Of a stretch of DNA of 64,000 nt, positions 1 to 9,319 are shown piece after piece. The stretch spans positions 248,001 through 312,000 of the forward strand of contig NZ_WTPY01000001.1 of the NCBI RefSeq assembly GCF_011378905.1. Direction: 5' to 3'. The position numbers and the translations under genes are program-made. This DNA is from Paraglaciecola sp. 20A4. Its GTDB lineage: Bacteria > Pseudomonadota > Gammaproteobacteria > Enterobacterales > Alteromonadaceae. The stretch's first letter is position 1, and every line of letters begins with the position of its first letter. A model generated the notes under the pieces. It saw only the letters and a list, made by a program, of their open reading frames with translations, was not told the DNA's origin and did not search any database.

Positions 1-264
1 GAAGCGGCCAAACTCCGTTTACGGCCGATTATTATGACCTCTTTAGCATTTATGTTTGGTACGTTACCGTTGGCATTGTCATCAGGTGCGGGCGCAAATA
101 GCCGTATTTCAATTGGTACGGGCATTGTTGGTGGTACCTTAACCGCAACGATTTTAGGAATCTTCTTTGTGCCTATGTTTTTCGTTTTGATCCGCGGATT
201 CTTCCCCAAACGACGTCCAAATTACGACGCTGAGCCAACTACCGTAGAGAATGCCCATGATTAA
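1..264 (+). CDS. RND efflux transporter, inner-membrane subunit (C-terminal end, partial)
   Basis: The reading frame is open from the first base and ends in TAA after about 87 codons. The tail has the signature end of the AcrB/MexB HAE1 family: a [10 protein letters not shown] motif, a [16 protein letters not shown] segment, a glycine-rich last transmembrane helix with FFVPMFFV, then a short basic cytoplasmic tail. AcrB-type proteins are proton-driven trimers that export drugs and amphiphiles through a tripartite complex. The outer-membrane factor gene starts inside the last codons of this one, so the two are translationally coupled. The rest of the gene and the adaptor protein presumably lie upstream of the window. 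Confidence 0.93.
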   Translation, partial: EAAKLRLRPIIMTSLAFMFGTLPLALSSGAGANSRISIGTGIVGGTLTATILGIFFVPMFFVLIRGFFPKRRPNYDAEPTTVENAHD

Positions 265-1717
265 ACTAAGCATGAATATGATGCGCACCGCTAGGCTAGT
301 GCCTATTGCTGGCGCTTTAATCTTAGCGGGTTGTAGTACCTTAGCACCGGATTATGCGCGCACTGATTTACCCGTACCTAACGAATGGCAAGACCAGCCA
401 ACAATGCAAACCCAAGGCTTATCAACAGAGCAGGCAATGCAGGTCCCGTGGGAAAATTTCATCAAAGATGCGCGTTTAGCGCAGATTATCAAGTTGGCGC
501 TTAATAGTAACCGAAGCCTGCGTGAAACCTTAGCGGATGTAGAATCAGCGAGAGCTACTTATCGCATTCAAAAAGCCGATTTATACCCGCAAATTGATGC
601 AGGATTAAGTGGGGCGCGTACCAAGTCCTCAACAGGCGATATCAATACAACTTACGAAGCTGAAGCGGGTTTGAGTGGTTATGAAATCGATTTGTTTGGT
701 AAGAATCGCAGTTTGACAGAAGCGCAAATGGAAGCGTATTTAGCCAGCGCAGAAACCGCAAAAGCAGCAAGAATTACCTTAATCGGTGAAATTGCCAATG
801 CGTGGCTTACGTTAGCAGCGGATAGCAATTTACTGAGCCTAGCTGAAGAAACAGCAGCCAATGCCAAGCAAACCATGGACATCACTAACAAACGCCTAGA
901 GCTTGGTGTTGATTCAAGAATTGATGTGGCAAGTGCTGAAACCATTTATTATTCTGCACGCTCTGATATCGCTAGTTACACCACACAAGTGAGCCAAGAC
1001 AGAAACGCTTTGCGCCTGTTAGTGGGGGAGCAGTTTGATGACAGTTTAATGGCTAAGGCTTTACCCGAGAGTGAAACCTTGGTGACAGATGTACCAGTAG
1101 GCTTGTCTTCAACTGTATTGCTTGAGCGACCTGATGTGCTGTCTGCAGAACATAATTTGAAATCAGCTAATGCCAATATCGGTGCCGCTAGAGCCGCGTT
1201 CTTTCCAACATTGTCATTGACGGCCACGGGGGGATTAGCCAGTTCCGTTTTGTCTGACATATTTACTGGCGGTGCAAGCTCGATCTGGACGATTGCCCCT
1301 AGTATCACTTTGCCCATATTTAATGGTGGCGCAAACGATGCAAATTTAGCCTACAGCGAAGCGCAGCAGAAAAAGTATCTTGCAGCTTACGAATATGCCA
1401 TTCAAAGCGCGTTTTCAGAAGTGGCTGATACCCTAGCGCGCCGAGCGACGATTCAAGCTCAACTTGATGCTCAAGAAGCGTTAGTGACGGCTGCAAGCCG
1501 CAGTTACGACTTGTCGTTAGCGCGATATGAAGGCGGCGTAGATACCTTTCAAAATGCGCTAGAAGCCCAGCGCACTATGTACAGTGCCAGGCAGTCATTT
1601 ATTACCACCCGCAGGATACATTTGGATAATCGTATCACTTTGTATCGTGTGTTAGGTGGTGGTTTAGCTAACTTGTCGAGTGATATTAATATAGTGCAAG
1701 ATGGAAGCGAAGGCTGA
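251..1717 (+). CDS. Outer-membrane efflux lipoprotein, OprM/NodT family
   Basis: This 488-residue protein is the TolC-like exit duct of the preceding RND pump. A lipoprotein signal ends in LILAGC, with the lipidated Cys at about residue 28. Two OEP repeats follow, recognisable by the [10 protein letters not shown] motif, the LLERPDV segment and the [12 protein letters not shown] motif typical of OprM. The gene overlaps the transporter gene by 14 bases. Several Met codons at residues 1, 3, 8, 10 and 11 make the exact start uncertain; the first keeps the coupling overlap. A hairpin terminator follows within 40 bases, so this is probably the last gene of the efflux operon. Confidence 0.93.
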   Translation: MPMIKLSMNMMRTARLVPIAGALILAGCSTLAPDYARTDLPVPNEWQDQPTMQTQGLSTEQAMQVPWENFIKDARLAQIIKLALNSNRSLRETLADVESARATYRIQKADLYPQIDAGLSGARTKSSTGDINTTYEAEAGLSGYEIDLFGKNRSLTEAQMEAYLASAETAKAARITLIGEIANAWLTLAADSNLLSLAEETAANAKQTMDITNKRLELGVDSRIDVASAETIYYSARSDIASYTTQVSQDRNALRLLVGEQFDDSLMAKALPESETLVTDVPVGLSSTVLLERPDVLSAEHNLKSANANIGAARAAFFPTLSLTATGGLASSVLSDIFTGGASSIWTIAPSITLPIFNGGANDANLAYSEAQQKKYLAAYEYAIQSAFSEVADTLARRATIQAQLDAQEALVTAASRSYDLSLARYEGGVDTFQNALEAQRTMYSARQSFITTRRIHLDNRITLYRVLGGGLANLSSDINIVQDGSEG

Positions 1718-1752
1718 AACCTAGGTGATATTAATTAGTCGATAAATTAAAG

Positions 1753-1778
1753 GCACAGTCTATTTACTGTGCTTTTTT
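1753..1778 (+). terminator. Rho-independent terminator of the efflux operon
   Basis: The arms GCACAGT and ACTGTGC enclose a 6-base loop and are followed by six T. The structure lies 35 bases after the outer-membrane factor stop codon. Confidence 0.85.
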
Positions 1779-1786
1779 GATCCAGC

Positions 1787-1911
1787 TGTCCCATCCTGAA
1801 ACAGGTTGACATAAAGAGGACTTCTTTATGAAAACATTAAGCATGAAAGGGATTAGACGCTCACAACGGGATTACACATTAGGCTTTAAGTTGAGTGTGG
1901 TTGGGGCATAG
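1787..1911 (+). mobile_element. IS3-family remnant: left end plus first 27 codons of orfA
   Basis: A sequence beginning TGTCCCATCCTGAAACAGG resembles the terminal inverted repeat of an IS3-group element as I remember it. Forty bases later an ATG at 1828 opens a 27-residue peptide containing RRSQRDYTLGFKLSVV, which matches the start of IS3 OrfA transposases (helix-turn-helix region). It then stops at TAG (1909-1911). No further transposase sequence is visible downstream, so this is the stub of an element that was deleted or interrupted. It directly follows the efflux operon terminator. Confidence 0.6.
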
Positions 1912-2580
1912 CCGAATTTTTCTATTAACAACCTATCAAGTGCAATTATTTGATGAGTTTTCGATTAAGTAATTAATCTGGAGTAAAACGGGTGATAGCA
2001 GTATAAGTGAATGCTATTACTCGTTTTCATCGTGCTGGGATTAACCGAAGCTGATTAAATCTATCAAATGTATTCATATTTTTGTCTTTTGATGAATGGT
2101 ACTTAACGTGAGGCAACCATAACTATTTATTAACGTGATTTAAATATCATTGAAAAATACGGGATAGGTGATTGTTGGAAGATACAAGTTACCGCTTAAA
2201 GTAGCGAGTTTTTCTGTGGTGACCACCGTGTTTAATCTTAAAACGTAGCTTGCTGGTGCTTTATCTCAATAAATTAGAATGTAATACCGGCTTTGCTGAG
2301 ATAAAAATATCCCTCTATATTTTGTTTAGTTCTGTTTCTAAACACCAAAAAAACCAATAGCATCTTGTTTTTATTGAAAAATCCTTGGAAATATTAGTAT
2401 CCCAATATTTTGGTATTAGAAGGTATGTTAAAAATTAGTAAAGCAAGGGCTGTGCCGTTTATAAACTAATATGCAACAAACCCTTTTTCTGATGTCAATA
2501 TTATCATTTCGAAGGTAAAATTACCTCCATCATATCAACAGTCATGTTTATGTTGTCTCGCGAAAGGTAGTTAGAAGTTT
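1912..2580. other. AT-rich intergenic region, no gene seen
   Basis: About 670 bases between the IS stub and the J-domain gene have stops in all frames and no convincing coding pattern. They may hold decayed sequence from the mobile element and the promoter of the J-domain cluster. AAGGTAG about 8 bases before 2581 could serve as its ribosome binding site. Confidence 0.5.
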
Positions 2581-2841
2581 ATGGATTATTTTGAACAGTT
2601 GGGTGTCAGTCGATCGTCGTCGACCATCGATATTAAAAAAGCGTATCGAAAGCTGGCCAATAAATATCACCCTGATAGAAATGACGGTACAGAAGCCAAA
2701 GAGAAGTTTCAGCTAATTCAGCAAGCTTATGATGTTATTTCTGATCCTAAAAAGCGCGCGGTGTATTTAAAACAAAATTATACCGTGATAACCAATCCTC
2801 GAGAAGTGGCTGACTCGTTTTGGGATTCAGCTTTGAGCTAG
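2581..2841 (+). CDS. Small J-domain protein (DnaJ-like co-chaperone)
   Basis: This 86-residue protein is almost only a J domain: [10 protein letters not shown] (helix I), [17 protein letters not shown] with the obligatory HPD tripeptide in the loop after helix II, then [20 protein letters not shown] (helices III-IV). J domains stimulate the ATPase of a DnaK/Hsp70 partner. There is no Gly/Phe region, zinc finger or substrate-binding C-terminal domain; only some 20 residues follow. It should therefore act as a DnaK recruiter through other proteins. Three unknown genes follow on the same strand with gaps of about 50 to 60 bases, suggesting an operon that supplies the client or adaptor. Confidence 0.9.
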   Translation: MDYFEQLGVSRSSSTIDIKKAYRKLANKYHPDRNDGTEAKEKFQLIQQAYDVISDPKKRAVYLKQNYTVITNPREVADSFWDSALS

Positions 2842-2887
2842 GACTTCAGTTCGGCTGTGAATTAGACTTTACCTTAGGAAACAATGA

Positions 2888-3355
2888 ATGCAACTTGAAG
2901 CAAATGTACCTGATTATTTGAGCGGTGATTTTTCTATGTATTTAGAGAATATGACCTCATATGATGATCCTGAAAATCCTGACTTGTTAACAAATTATCT
3001 ATCAAGTTTATTCGACCAGTTACAGAAAATGCCTTCGTTGTTTAATGGCATGGTTGATCAATTAGCGATGGCGATATCAACTAAAGTGCGTATCGATAGC
3101 GAAAACCTAGCAAAAGTGACGATCACGAAAGAGCCTACCTGGGCTGAGATAAAACCTTTTGTGGGTGTGCATGCGGATGCGCGTGCTTGTATAACCGCAA
3201 TCATGACCCAATCAGAACGCGATTTGAAAAATGCTATTTTGCTTATTCATTTTTATAATAGCTACGACGCGACACCGTTAAAGGCTGAATCCGACGAAAA
3301 TGAACAAGATCAGGATTACGACTCGGTAAGCTTTTTCGAAAACGACAACTATTAG
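2888..3355 (+). CDS. Hypothetical protein, acidic tail, J-domain cluster
   Basis: I do not recognise this 155-residue protein. It has no signal peptide or membrane segment and looks cytosolic and largely helical. The last 25 or so residues are strongly acidic (ESDENEQDQDYDS) and end in an aromatic-acidic tail (FFENDNY). The start at 2888 is preferred over the ATG at 2884 (other frame, stops at once) because AGGA lies 7 bases before it. It sits 46 bases after the J-domain gene and is probably cotranscribed with it. A link to DnaK function is inferred from position only. Confidence 0.75.
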   Translation: MQLEANVPDYLSGDFSMYLENMTSYDDPENPDLLTNYLSSLFDQLQKMPSLFNGMVDQLAMAISTKVRIDSENLAKVTITKEPTWAEIKPFVGVHADARACITAIMTQSERDLKNAILLIHFYNSYDATPLKAESDENEQDQDYDSVSFFENDNY

Positions 3356-3414
3356 ATTTAGCTGATTAGTATTAAAACACTCGATCGATAAATGAAAAAA
3401 ATTAAGGATTTAAC

Positions 3415-4062
3415 TTGAATAAAAATGCATTAATGCTTGCAAGCGACATTATGGAACAAGCTCAGCATAGCGGCAGACAAGCAGGTACCGCTTTAGAAGC
3501 TATTGCTTCACAGCAAGGCGATGAGACAATGCTGGCGGTGTTAACCGAAATGGATATTTTGACCGTTGCAAAAATTGTTAGAGAACACGACGCCACTATT
3601 CCATCGATTGCCACCTGGTTAATGGACGCAGAATCCATTAAGCAATTATTGAATGTCGAGCCGTCGTACTGGGAAAATATGGAAGAAGACACGGTATTTT
3701 CTGCTCAAACAGAAGCCCATAGTTTATTAACGCAAATATTTCTGACTACCGATGACGAAGAAAAACAATTGGAAATATTACGCGTTATTGTAGAAGACGA
3801 TTTTGGTCTTCTGTATTTGTCTTTACCGTTTGTTGGTCACGACTTTTCAGAAATGGAAGAAGATGAAGAGCAAGCATCAGGTAGTGTTGAAGAGCTGCTA
3901 ATGAAGATTAAATCTTTAAGTGAAGATGCGTATCGTGAAGTGATGACCGTCAGCACCAATGGCACACTAGAAAACATTGAAAGCACCTTAAAACAAAACG
4001 CCAATAAACAACGAGTGACAGCGCTTGAAATGGATACTGATGATATGTTTGCGCCGCTGTAA
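3415..4062 (+). CDS. Hypothetical protein, acidic, J-domain cluster (TTG start)
   Basis: I do not recognise this 215-residue protein. It appears soluble and helical, with acidic stretches (SEMEEDEEQASGS) in the middle and a C-terminal EMDTDDMF. The likely start is TTG at 3415 because AAGGA lies about 6 bases upstream; the first downstream ATG is six codons later. It is spaced 59 bases from the previous gene and 48 from the next, all on the plus strand. It carries no domain I can name. Confidence 0.75.
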   Translation: MNKNALMLASDIMEQAQHSGRQAGTALEAIASQQGDETMLAVLTEMDILTVAKIVREHDATIPSIATWLMDAESIKQLLNVEPSYWENMEEDTVFSAQTEAHSLLTQIFLTTDDEEKQLEILRVIVEDDFGLLYLSLPFVGHDFSEMEEDEEQASGSVEELLMKIKSLSEDAYREVMTVSTNGTLENIESTLKQNANKQRVTALEMDTDDMFAPL

Positions 4063-4110
4063 TATGCACATGAAAATCGTATTCAAGCTTTCATTCGGTA
4101 GGATTGAACA

Positions 4111-5028
4111 ATGAAAATTGCACAGTTAAGACATCACCCTTTTCTACTTTTAGTTTTAAAAGACGGTGAAAGTGGGGGCTATTTCCCCCCAGAATTTATG
4201 CATAAAACTAAACAGCAATTAAGCGATATGTCATTGCGGATAGCGTCCGACAATTTATCGATAATTTATGCGGATCAAATTAGAAAGGGCTGTGAAATAG
4301 TATTAGGTATGAGCAATTTAGGTTTGCTAGACCTCTGCGATAACGATGCTGAGAAAGCGAAAAGCATTATAAAAGAGCAAGGTATCGTGTATTGCTTTAG
4401 AGCCGGTTGGGCTAAATACGCGGAGTTAAAGAAGATATCAGCTTCATACTTCGAAGATATTTCAATCACGCAATATGCAGTAGGCATAAACGATACTTCT
4501 GATATCAGATTGATGCATGAGGGGTTAGTTAAAGAGGGTCAGCAAAGTGCCAAGTTGCTACAGATATATAAAAATATCGGAGCAAACTACAGTGCAAATA
4601 GCCTGATCATTGATAATGATGAAGACGTACTGGTGTTTGAGTTGCAAAAGTTTCTAAACTCAGCAGTGGCACTGTTGCTTATTGATTCTGACAAGAAAGT
4701 ATTCACCCATACCTTGTATCAGCAATTTATTACTTTGTTAAGCGATGTAGAAAAAGACGCCCTAAAAATTAAGTTGGAACAGAGCATTGCCCGTTTCACT
4801 GAGCAACTACCGGTATCAACAAAAGAATATCTGCAAGCTATAATGTTGCTAGATTTTAATGATTTAAAGGGCCTTATTAAGCAACCCGAAAATGCCGCGA
4901 TTTATGCTCAGGATATATTGGAACTGCCTATGACCGTCTCAAATGAGTTGAATAATGATTTTGACGGTGGTTACGATTTTCACGCTGATGATGACGACGA
5001 TATCGCCTATTTGCGCCCTGACGGCTAA
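4111..5028 (+). CDS. Hypothetical protein, acidic C-terminus, J-domain cluster
   Basis: I do not recognise this 305-residue protein. It has no signal peptide or clear membrane helix; a hydrophobic stretch near residues 190-197 (AVALLLID) looks like a core strand. The C-terminus is very acidic (FHADDDDDIAYLRPDG). TAGGA about 8 bases before the ATG supports the start. It is the last gene of the four-gene run; a gap of about 350 bases follows. All three unknown proteins of the run share acidic, probably disordered tails, which suggests a related way of docking onto a common partner. Confidence 0.75.
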   Translation: MKIAQLRHHPFLLLVLKDGESGGYFPPEFMHKTKQQLSDMSLRIASDNLSIIYADQIRKGCEIVLGMSNLGLLDLCDNDAEKAKSIIKEQGIVYCFRAGWAKYAELKKISASYFEDISITQYAVGINDTSDIRLMHEGLVKEGQQSAKLLQIYKNIGANYSANSLIIDNDEDVLVFELQKFLNSAVALLLIDSDKKVFTHTLYQQFITLLSDVEKDALKIKLEQSIARFTEQLPVSTKEYLQAIMLLDFNDLKGLIKQPENAAIYAQDILELPMTVSNELNNDFDGGYDFHADDDDDIAYLRPDG

Positions 5029-5376
5029 TAGCAGCCTCTCAGACTAGATATAACTATTATCTAAGATATTAGCGTGACATACACCAGTCGTATGTTAGTA
5101 CATGGATGTACCAGTCTATCGGCAATCAACGATTACCCAAAGTCCCTTGGACACAATCTCTCATACACGACTCTACGGGTCTTAATCAGCAAAGCTATTA
5201 TTCTTCTTTAGCATATGATTACCAATATTTAACGGCTACACCTATATTTGTGATGCTGTCTCAGCAATACCTGCTTACGGTGGTTTATTTTTCAGTGCGG
5301 ATAATATTTTTCTGTAACTTACCTGCTATCCAGTAATAAACTGCTTAGATAGCAACGGCTAAAAAGAGTGATCAGA
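5029..5376. other. Intergenic region between J-domain cluster and MscS pair
   Basis: A 76-codon open frame at 5106-5336 has no ribosome binding site and unconvincing composition, so it is not called. No terminator with a T-run was found. The region probably contains the promoter of the next two genes. Confidence 0.45.
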
Positions 5377-6162
5377 ATGAAAAAGTGGTGGGGTGATATT
5401 AATTTCGAAATAAATGAGGTTAAAACCTGGCGAATTGGCAGTCGTAAGATCTCGGTACAACGCAAACATGTCGAGTGGCTCATTTGGAATGAAGAGACCA
5501 AAGATGAGAGTTTTGAACAGTTAGTTCTAGAAGATGCGGTATCGATGGAAGCATCTATCGATACGCTGCCCAAAAGGTACCTAGTGAACAAAACCCATGA
5601 TGCATTAAAAGTTGCCCCTTTACTGGCAAATCGTTCCATCATTGTTAGGCCCAGTTCCACTTTAAATATACTGCCCGGAGAAAAAATAGAACTCTCAGTG
5701 AGTTCTCCTTTATGGTTAGCCTTTTTTAATATAGGCAGTAGATTGCCTATTAGTGATCTGCCTTTTTGGCTGCCGTCAGATTCTTGGTTTGGGCCGTCTA
5801 CTATGGTTGGTGAACTATGTTATTCGAAGTACACCGATGCTAGGGTGTCATTAGAAAATATTCCCAAGCGTTCACATAGAGCCATCACCACGATCAGTAT
5901 TTTAAATGAGCACGATGAATTACTAACCGTCGATAGAATTAACCTTCCAATACCCTATTTAAACCTTTACGCCGACGCTAGCGAACAGTTCTGGACTGAC
6001 AAAGTGTGTTTAACGCACCATTTAGATAAGGCTAGGCCGTCTTTTTACATCAAAAGCTTAACCAAAGAGCAGGATAAATCGGCTATTTCTTTAGTGTCGC
6101 ACGCCAGAGAAATAGCCGATGCTCACACATTTATGCGTTCAATTAGAAGTTTAGTGGCTTAA
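5377..6162 (+). CDS. Conserved hypothetical protein paired with MscS (possibly DUF432-like)
   Basis: This soluble protein of about 261 residues has no signal peptide or membrane helix. It is rich in beta-type segments (SIIVRPSSTLNILPGEKIEL, LWLAFFNIG, TMVGELCYSK). From memory it resembles the DUF432 family, members of which occur next to mechanosensitive channels; I could not verify this. A GTG at 5368 is in frame, but the ATG at 5377 has AAGAG at a better distance. The gene ends 26 bases before an MscS gene on the same strand, so the pair is likely one operon and the protein may modulate the channel (inference). Confidence 0.65.
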   Translation: MKKWWGDINFEINEVKTWRIGSRKISVQRKHVEWLIWNEETKDESFEQLVLEDAVSMEASIDTLPKRYLVNKTHDALKVAPLLANRSIIVRPSSTLNILPGEKIELSVSSPLWLAFFNIGSRLPISDLPFWLPSDSWFGPSTMVGELCYSKYTDARVSLENIPKRSHRAITTISILNEHDELLTVDRINLPIPYLNLYADASEQFWTDKVCLTHHLDKARPSFYIKSLTKEQDKSAISLVSHAREIADAHTFMRSIRSLVA

Positions 6163-6188
6163 GCACAAGCATAACCTTAGGAAATTAC

Positions 6189-7040
6189 ATGATGGAAGAG
6201 ACCAGTATCGCGCTTGGTTTAATGCAGCAATTCCACGTCTTTGCTATTGGCAAAGCCATTTTAATACTGATCCTTGGATACCTATTGGCTCGTTTGGCCA
6301 GAAATGGCGTTGGGCGTCTTAATATAGCGCATCTTACCGTTAACAGCATGGCACTAGTGCAAAGGGTGGTGTTTTACGGAATTTTAGTGCTGACCTCAAT
6401 TTCAGTAATGAAAGAACTGGGGTTTGATTTGAGCGTTGTGCTTGGGGCCGCAGGAATCTTTAGTGTTGCTATTGGTTTTGCGTCACAAACGTCCGCGTCA
6501 AACCTGATAAGCGGTTTATTTTTAATGATGGAAAGACCATTCTCAATCGGCGATGTGATCAGAGTTGAGTCGACCACGGGAGAGGTGATCTCGATTGATT
6601 TGTTGTCGGTAAAAATTCGTACTTTTGATAACCTGTTCGTTCGTATTCCTAACGAATCGATGATTAAAACGCAAGTTACCACGTTAACAAGGTTTCCCAT
6701 CAGGCGTGCCGACCTACAAATTGGTATCGCCTATAAAGAAGACATTGAGCGCGTAAAAGAGGTGCTTAACCAAGTCGCAACTAAAAATCCATTGTGTTTA
6801 GATGAACCCGCACCACTGTTTATTTTGCTAGGTTTTGGTTCTTCCTCGGTCGATATACAATTTTCAGTTTGGGCTAAAAGAGAGAATTTTTTGACCCTCA
6901 AAAACAGCATGTATCAGGAGATCAAAAAGACTTTCGACGCACAGAATATTGAGATCCCTTTCCCGCATATCAGTTTATATTCCGGGGAAGCGACTAAACC
7001 AATCCCTATTGTTATGGAACAAGAACAGAAAGATGTTTAA
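6189..7040 (+). CDS. Small-conductance mechanosensitive channel, MscS family
   Basis: This 283-residue inner-membrane protein has three transmembrane helices in the first 110 residues. The pore helix TM3 is glycine/alanine-rich (VVLGAAGIFSVAIGFASQ), followed by NLISGLFLMMERPFSIGD, the MscS hallmark, and then the beta domain (IRTFDNLFVRIPNE) and the alpha/beta vestibule. MscS channels open under membrane tension and release solutes after osmotic downshock. The length matches E. coli MscS (286 residues). TAGGAAA precedes the start. A CCCATA/TATGGG palindrome at 7066-7079 lies just after the stop but lacks a T-run. Confidence 0.93.
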   Translation: MMEETSIALGLMQQFHVFAIGKAILILILGYLLARLARNGVGRLNIAHLTVNSMALVQRVVFYGILVLTSISVMKELGFDLSVVLGAAGIFSVAIGFASQTSASNLISGLFLMMERPFSIGDVIRVESTTGEVISIDLLSVKIRTFDNLFVRIPNESMIKTQVTTLTRFPIRRADLQIGIAYKEDIERVKEVLNQVATKNPLCLDEPAPLFILLGFGSSSVDIQFSVWAKRENFLTLKNSMYQEIKKTFDAQNIEIPFPHISLYSGEATKPIPIVMEQEQKDV

Positions 7041-7155
7041 CGGCAATATGTTTATAGAGGCGTGCCCCATATGTATGGGTAACAAAAATAGGCCTAAATT
7101 ATATCGGTATTGACTAACGTTTAATGTCTAGAAAGCGAATAGCAGTATTGGAGGA

Positions 7156-7622
7156 TTGGACGCTAAGTATTCTAGCCTCATCCCGGTAGCCGTTTCGTGT
7201 TTCTCTCATGATGTGTATTTATATGTTAAGGCGGGGAAGGAATTCAAGGTAAATGGCTGGCAAAGTATTCCCCATGATTATGTTATAGGTTACAGAAAAG
7301 GCCTCCAGTATATCGAGCGAGCAGCGAAAAAATACGAGATATCCATTTACCCTCTGGTCAATCTTGATCAAGTACTTGGGTTAATTATTGCTGACAAAAT
7401 AGATGTCGCGGTAGGGACAGAGCGACTTTTTGCACTAAACAATAAAGTGAGGCAAAAAAAAGACATTGTAATGTTACAGCCAGCGATTGAACGTCACCAT
7501 TTTTACTCCTATCTACATAAAAAAATAGAAATATTCTACCGACACTCAATAAAGTGCTGATCAGCATGCAAAATTCAGGTGAAATTGAATTGATTAAACC
7601 GAAGTATGTGAAGCAAAACTAG
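7156..7622 (+). pseudogene. Frameshifted and 5'-truncated periplasmic solute-binding protein (family 3 type)
   Basis: The frame from TTG at 7156 encodes a C-terminal half of an SBP_bac_3-like protein (VIGYRKGLQYIERAA, then LVNLDQVLGLIIADKIDVAV). After HHFYSYLHKK it leaves frame at a run of seven A near 7520. One extra A would continue it as NRNILPTLNKVLISMQ and then GEIELIKPKY, the usual end of this family, up to TAG at 7620-7622. The upstream half, including any signal peptide, is missing: an in-frame TAG lies at 7129 and no coding sequence precedes it. Both ends show this is a dead gene, probably from an ABC-transporter-like or LuxP-like binding protein. Confidence 0.7.
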
Positions 7623-7824
7623 CTGTACTGTTTTTAGAGAACGCTATTATTTTACAGGGCTATTTGCCAGTATCACCGATTTTTTATAAAGCCATGAACT
7701 ACTAAAAAATTAAAACGCGTGGCATTGAGAGCTCTTTAACTCCTTGTTTTATTTAGAATAAAGAATTGCTATCCCGTCATTTCCTGTTGTACTGTTTGAC
7801 TCCCTGCTATTACAAGACACATCT

Positions 7825-9273
7825 ATGATCGACTTTTCTATAAAGCTAACAAGTGACCGACTTCACAATACGAGAAAAAGAGAATCAACTAAATCGTTAC
7901 TGTTTGATTTTGAAAGTGATCGTGGCCGTATTATCAATTCAGCCGCGGTAAGAAGGCTTCAGCAAAAAACACAGGTATTTCCCTTAGAGCGTAACGCAGC
8001 CGTGCGAAGTCGCTTAACGCACTCATTAGAGGTCCAGCAGGTCGGACGATTTATAGTGCAAAGTATTTTCAATAAGTTAGATGCTAAGAAGCAAGTTGAA
8101 TATAATCTAATTGACTTCGAGCGACACTTAGAAAGCGTCGTTGAAATGGCGTGTCTAATGCACGACGTGGGTAATCCGCCCTTTGGACATTTTGGTGAGC
8201 AAGCGATTAATGATTGGTTTACTAAAAATCTAGCAAGCAGCTTACCAACGTCAGAAGATCAGACTCTTAGCTTAAACCCAGCATTACAACGTGATATATG
8301 TAATTTTGAAGGCAACGCACAGGCCATTAGACTTATTCATACATTGCTGCAGTTGAATCTCACCTATAGTCAGGTTGCTGGAATACTCAAATATACTCGC
8401 TGTGGTACTGATACGAAGCCGGATAAAGGACAGGCACTTAGCTACCTGCAGAAGAAAGTGGGTTTTTATTATAGCGAAAAACAATATGTCGAAACGCTTT
8501 GTGAAACTCTCAAGATGGAGGTGGGTCATCGCCATCCCGCTTCTTATATCATGGAAGCTGCAGACGATATTTCTTACTGTATTGCAGATTTAGAAGATGC
8601 GGTAGAAAAAGGCATACTCGATATTGAAAAGCTCGGTAAATCTTTGTGTGCTGAATTTTCAAGCATACATAATGAATTTGCATTGGACAACAACCCCGGA
8701 TTAATGGAAACCCTAACCTCAAAAGCCTTTAAGGCATCTGAGGCTGATGATATATCCAAAGAAAGTCAGTTTTTCATTTCACTTAGGGTTGGCGTACTCC
8801 ATCCTTTAGTGGGACATGCTGTCGAGCGATTTATCGCTAATATTAATGACATTTTTCACGGTTCATTTAATCAGGCTTTATTGGAAGATAAAAGCGCTGC
8901 ACATGCGTTGTCTGAGGCCTTTAAGAAAGTCGCCCTAAAATATGCCTTTTGTAACAAAGAAGTCGAGGCCAGGGAGCTTCAAGGCTACAAAATAATTAAT
9001 GGCTTATTAGATTGCTACCAACCGTTACTCAAGTTGAGCAAAAAACAATTCACGCTGGTCTACCAACAAGATAGAAATGCGCCGCTGTTTGAAAGGCGGT
9101 TAGTCAAAAAGTTACCGAACAAGCATCTCAGAGCCTATATACATGCAATTCAAAATGATGCTAGCGAAGAGTTGGAGTTTTATTATCGTTGTCGGTTGTT
9201 GCAAGATTATATTAGCGGTATGACAGATCAGTACGCCTATGACGAATATCGCGCCCTAATGGTGGTTGATTGA
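7825..9273 (+). CDS. dgt: dGTP triphosphohydrolase (dGTPase)
   Basis: This 482-residue HD-domain phosphohydrolase splits dGTP into deoxyguanosine and tripolyphosphate, adjusting dNTP pools. The metal ligands are visible: His in RSRLTHSLEV (about residue 66) and the HD pair in CLMHDVGNPPFGHFGE (residues 113-114), with the substrate region RRLQQKTQVFPLE near residue 50. The layout matches E. coli-type Dgt rather than the shorter type. It ends at a symmetric hairpin shared with the convergent zinc-ribbon gene. There is no clear operon partner; the upstream 200 bases hold only the remains of the solute-binding protein gene. Confidence 0.92.
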   Translation: MIDFSIKLTSDRLHNTRKRESTKSLLFDFESDRGRIINSAAVRRLQQKTQVFPLERNAAVRSRLTHSLEVQQVGRFIVQSIFNKLDAKKQVEYNLIDFERHLESVVEMACLMHDVGNPPFGHFGEQAINDWFTKNLASSLPTSEDQTLSLNPALQRDICNFEGNAQAIRLIHTLLQLNLTYSQVAGILKYTRCGTDTKPDKGQALSYLQKKVGFYYSEKQYVETLCETLKMEVGHRHPASYIMEAADDISYCIADLEDAVEKGILDIEKLGKSLCAEFSSIHNEFALDNNPGLMETLTSKAFKASEADDISKESQFFISLRVGVLHPLVGHAVERFIANINDIFHGSFNQALLEDKSAAHALSEAFKKVALKYAFCNKEVEARELQGYKIINGLLDCYQPLLKLSKKQFTLVYQQDRNAPLFERRLVKKLPNKHLRAYIHAIQNDASEELEFYYRCRLLQDYISGMTDQYAYDEYRALMVVD

Positions 9274-9291
9274 AGGCATTGCAAAGTACCC

Positions 9292-9319
9292 AAATAGGCC
9301 AATTTATATTGGCCTATTT
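9292..9319. terminator. Bidirectional terminator between dgt and the zinc-ribbon gene
   Basis: Perfect 12-base arms AAATAGGCCAAT and ATTGGCCTATTT enclose the loop TTAT, 18 bases after the dgt stop. The stop codon of the convergent gene (TAG on the minus strand, 9314-9316) lies inside the right arm. Confidence 0.75.

Noticed and set aside
5106-5336. 76-codon open frame between the J-domain cluster and the MscS pair
   Set aside because: It has no ribosome binding site and its residue composition does not look like a protein.
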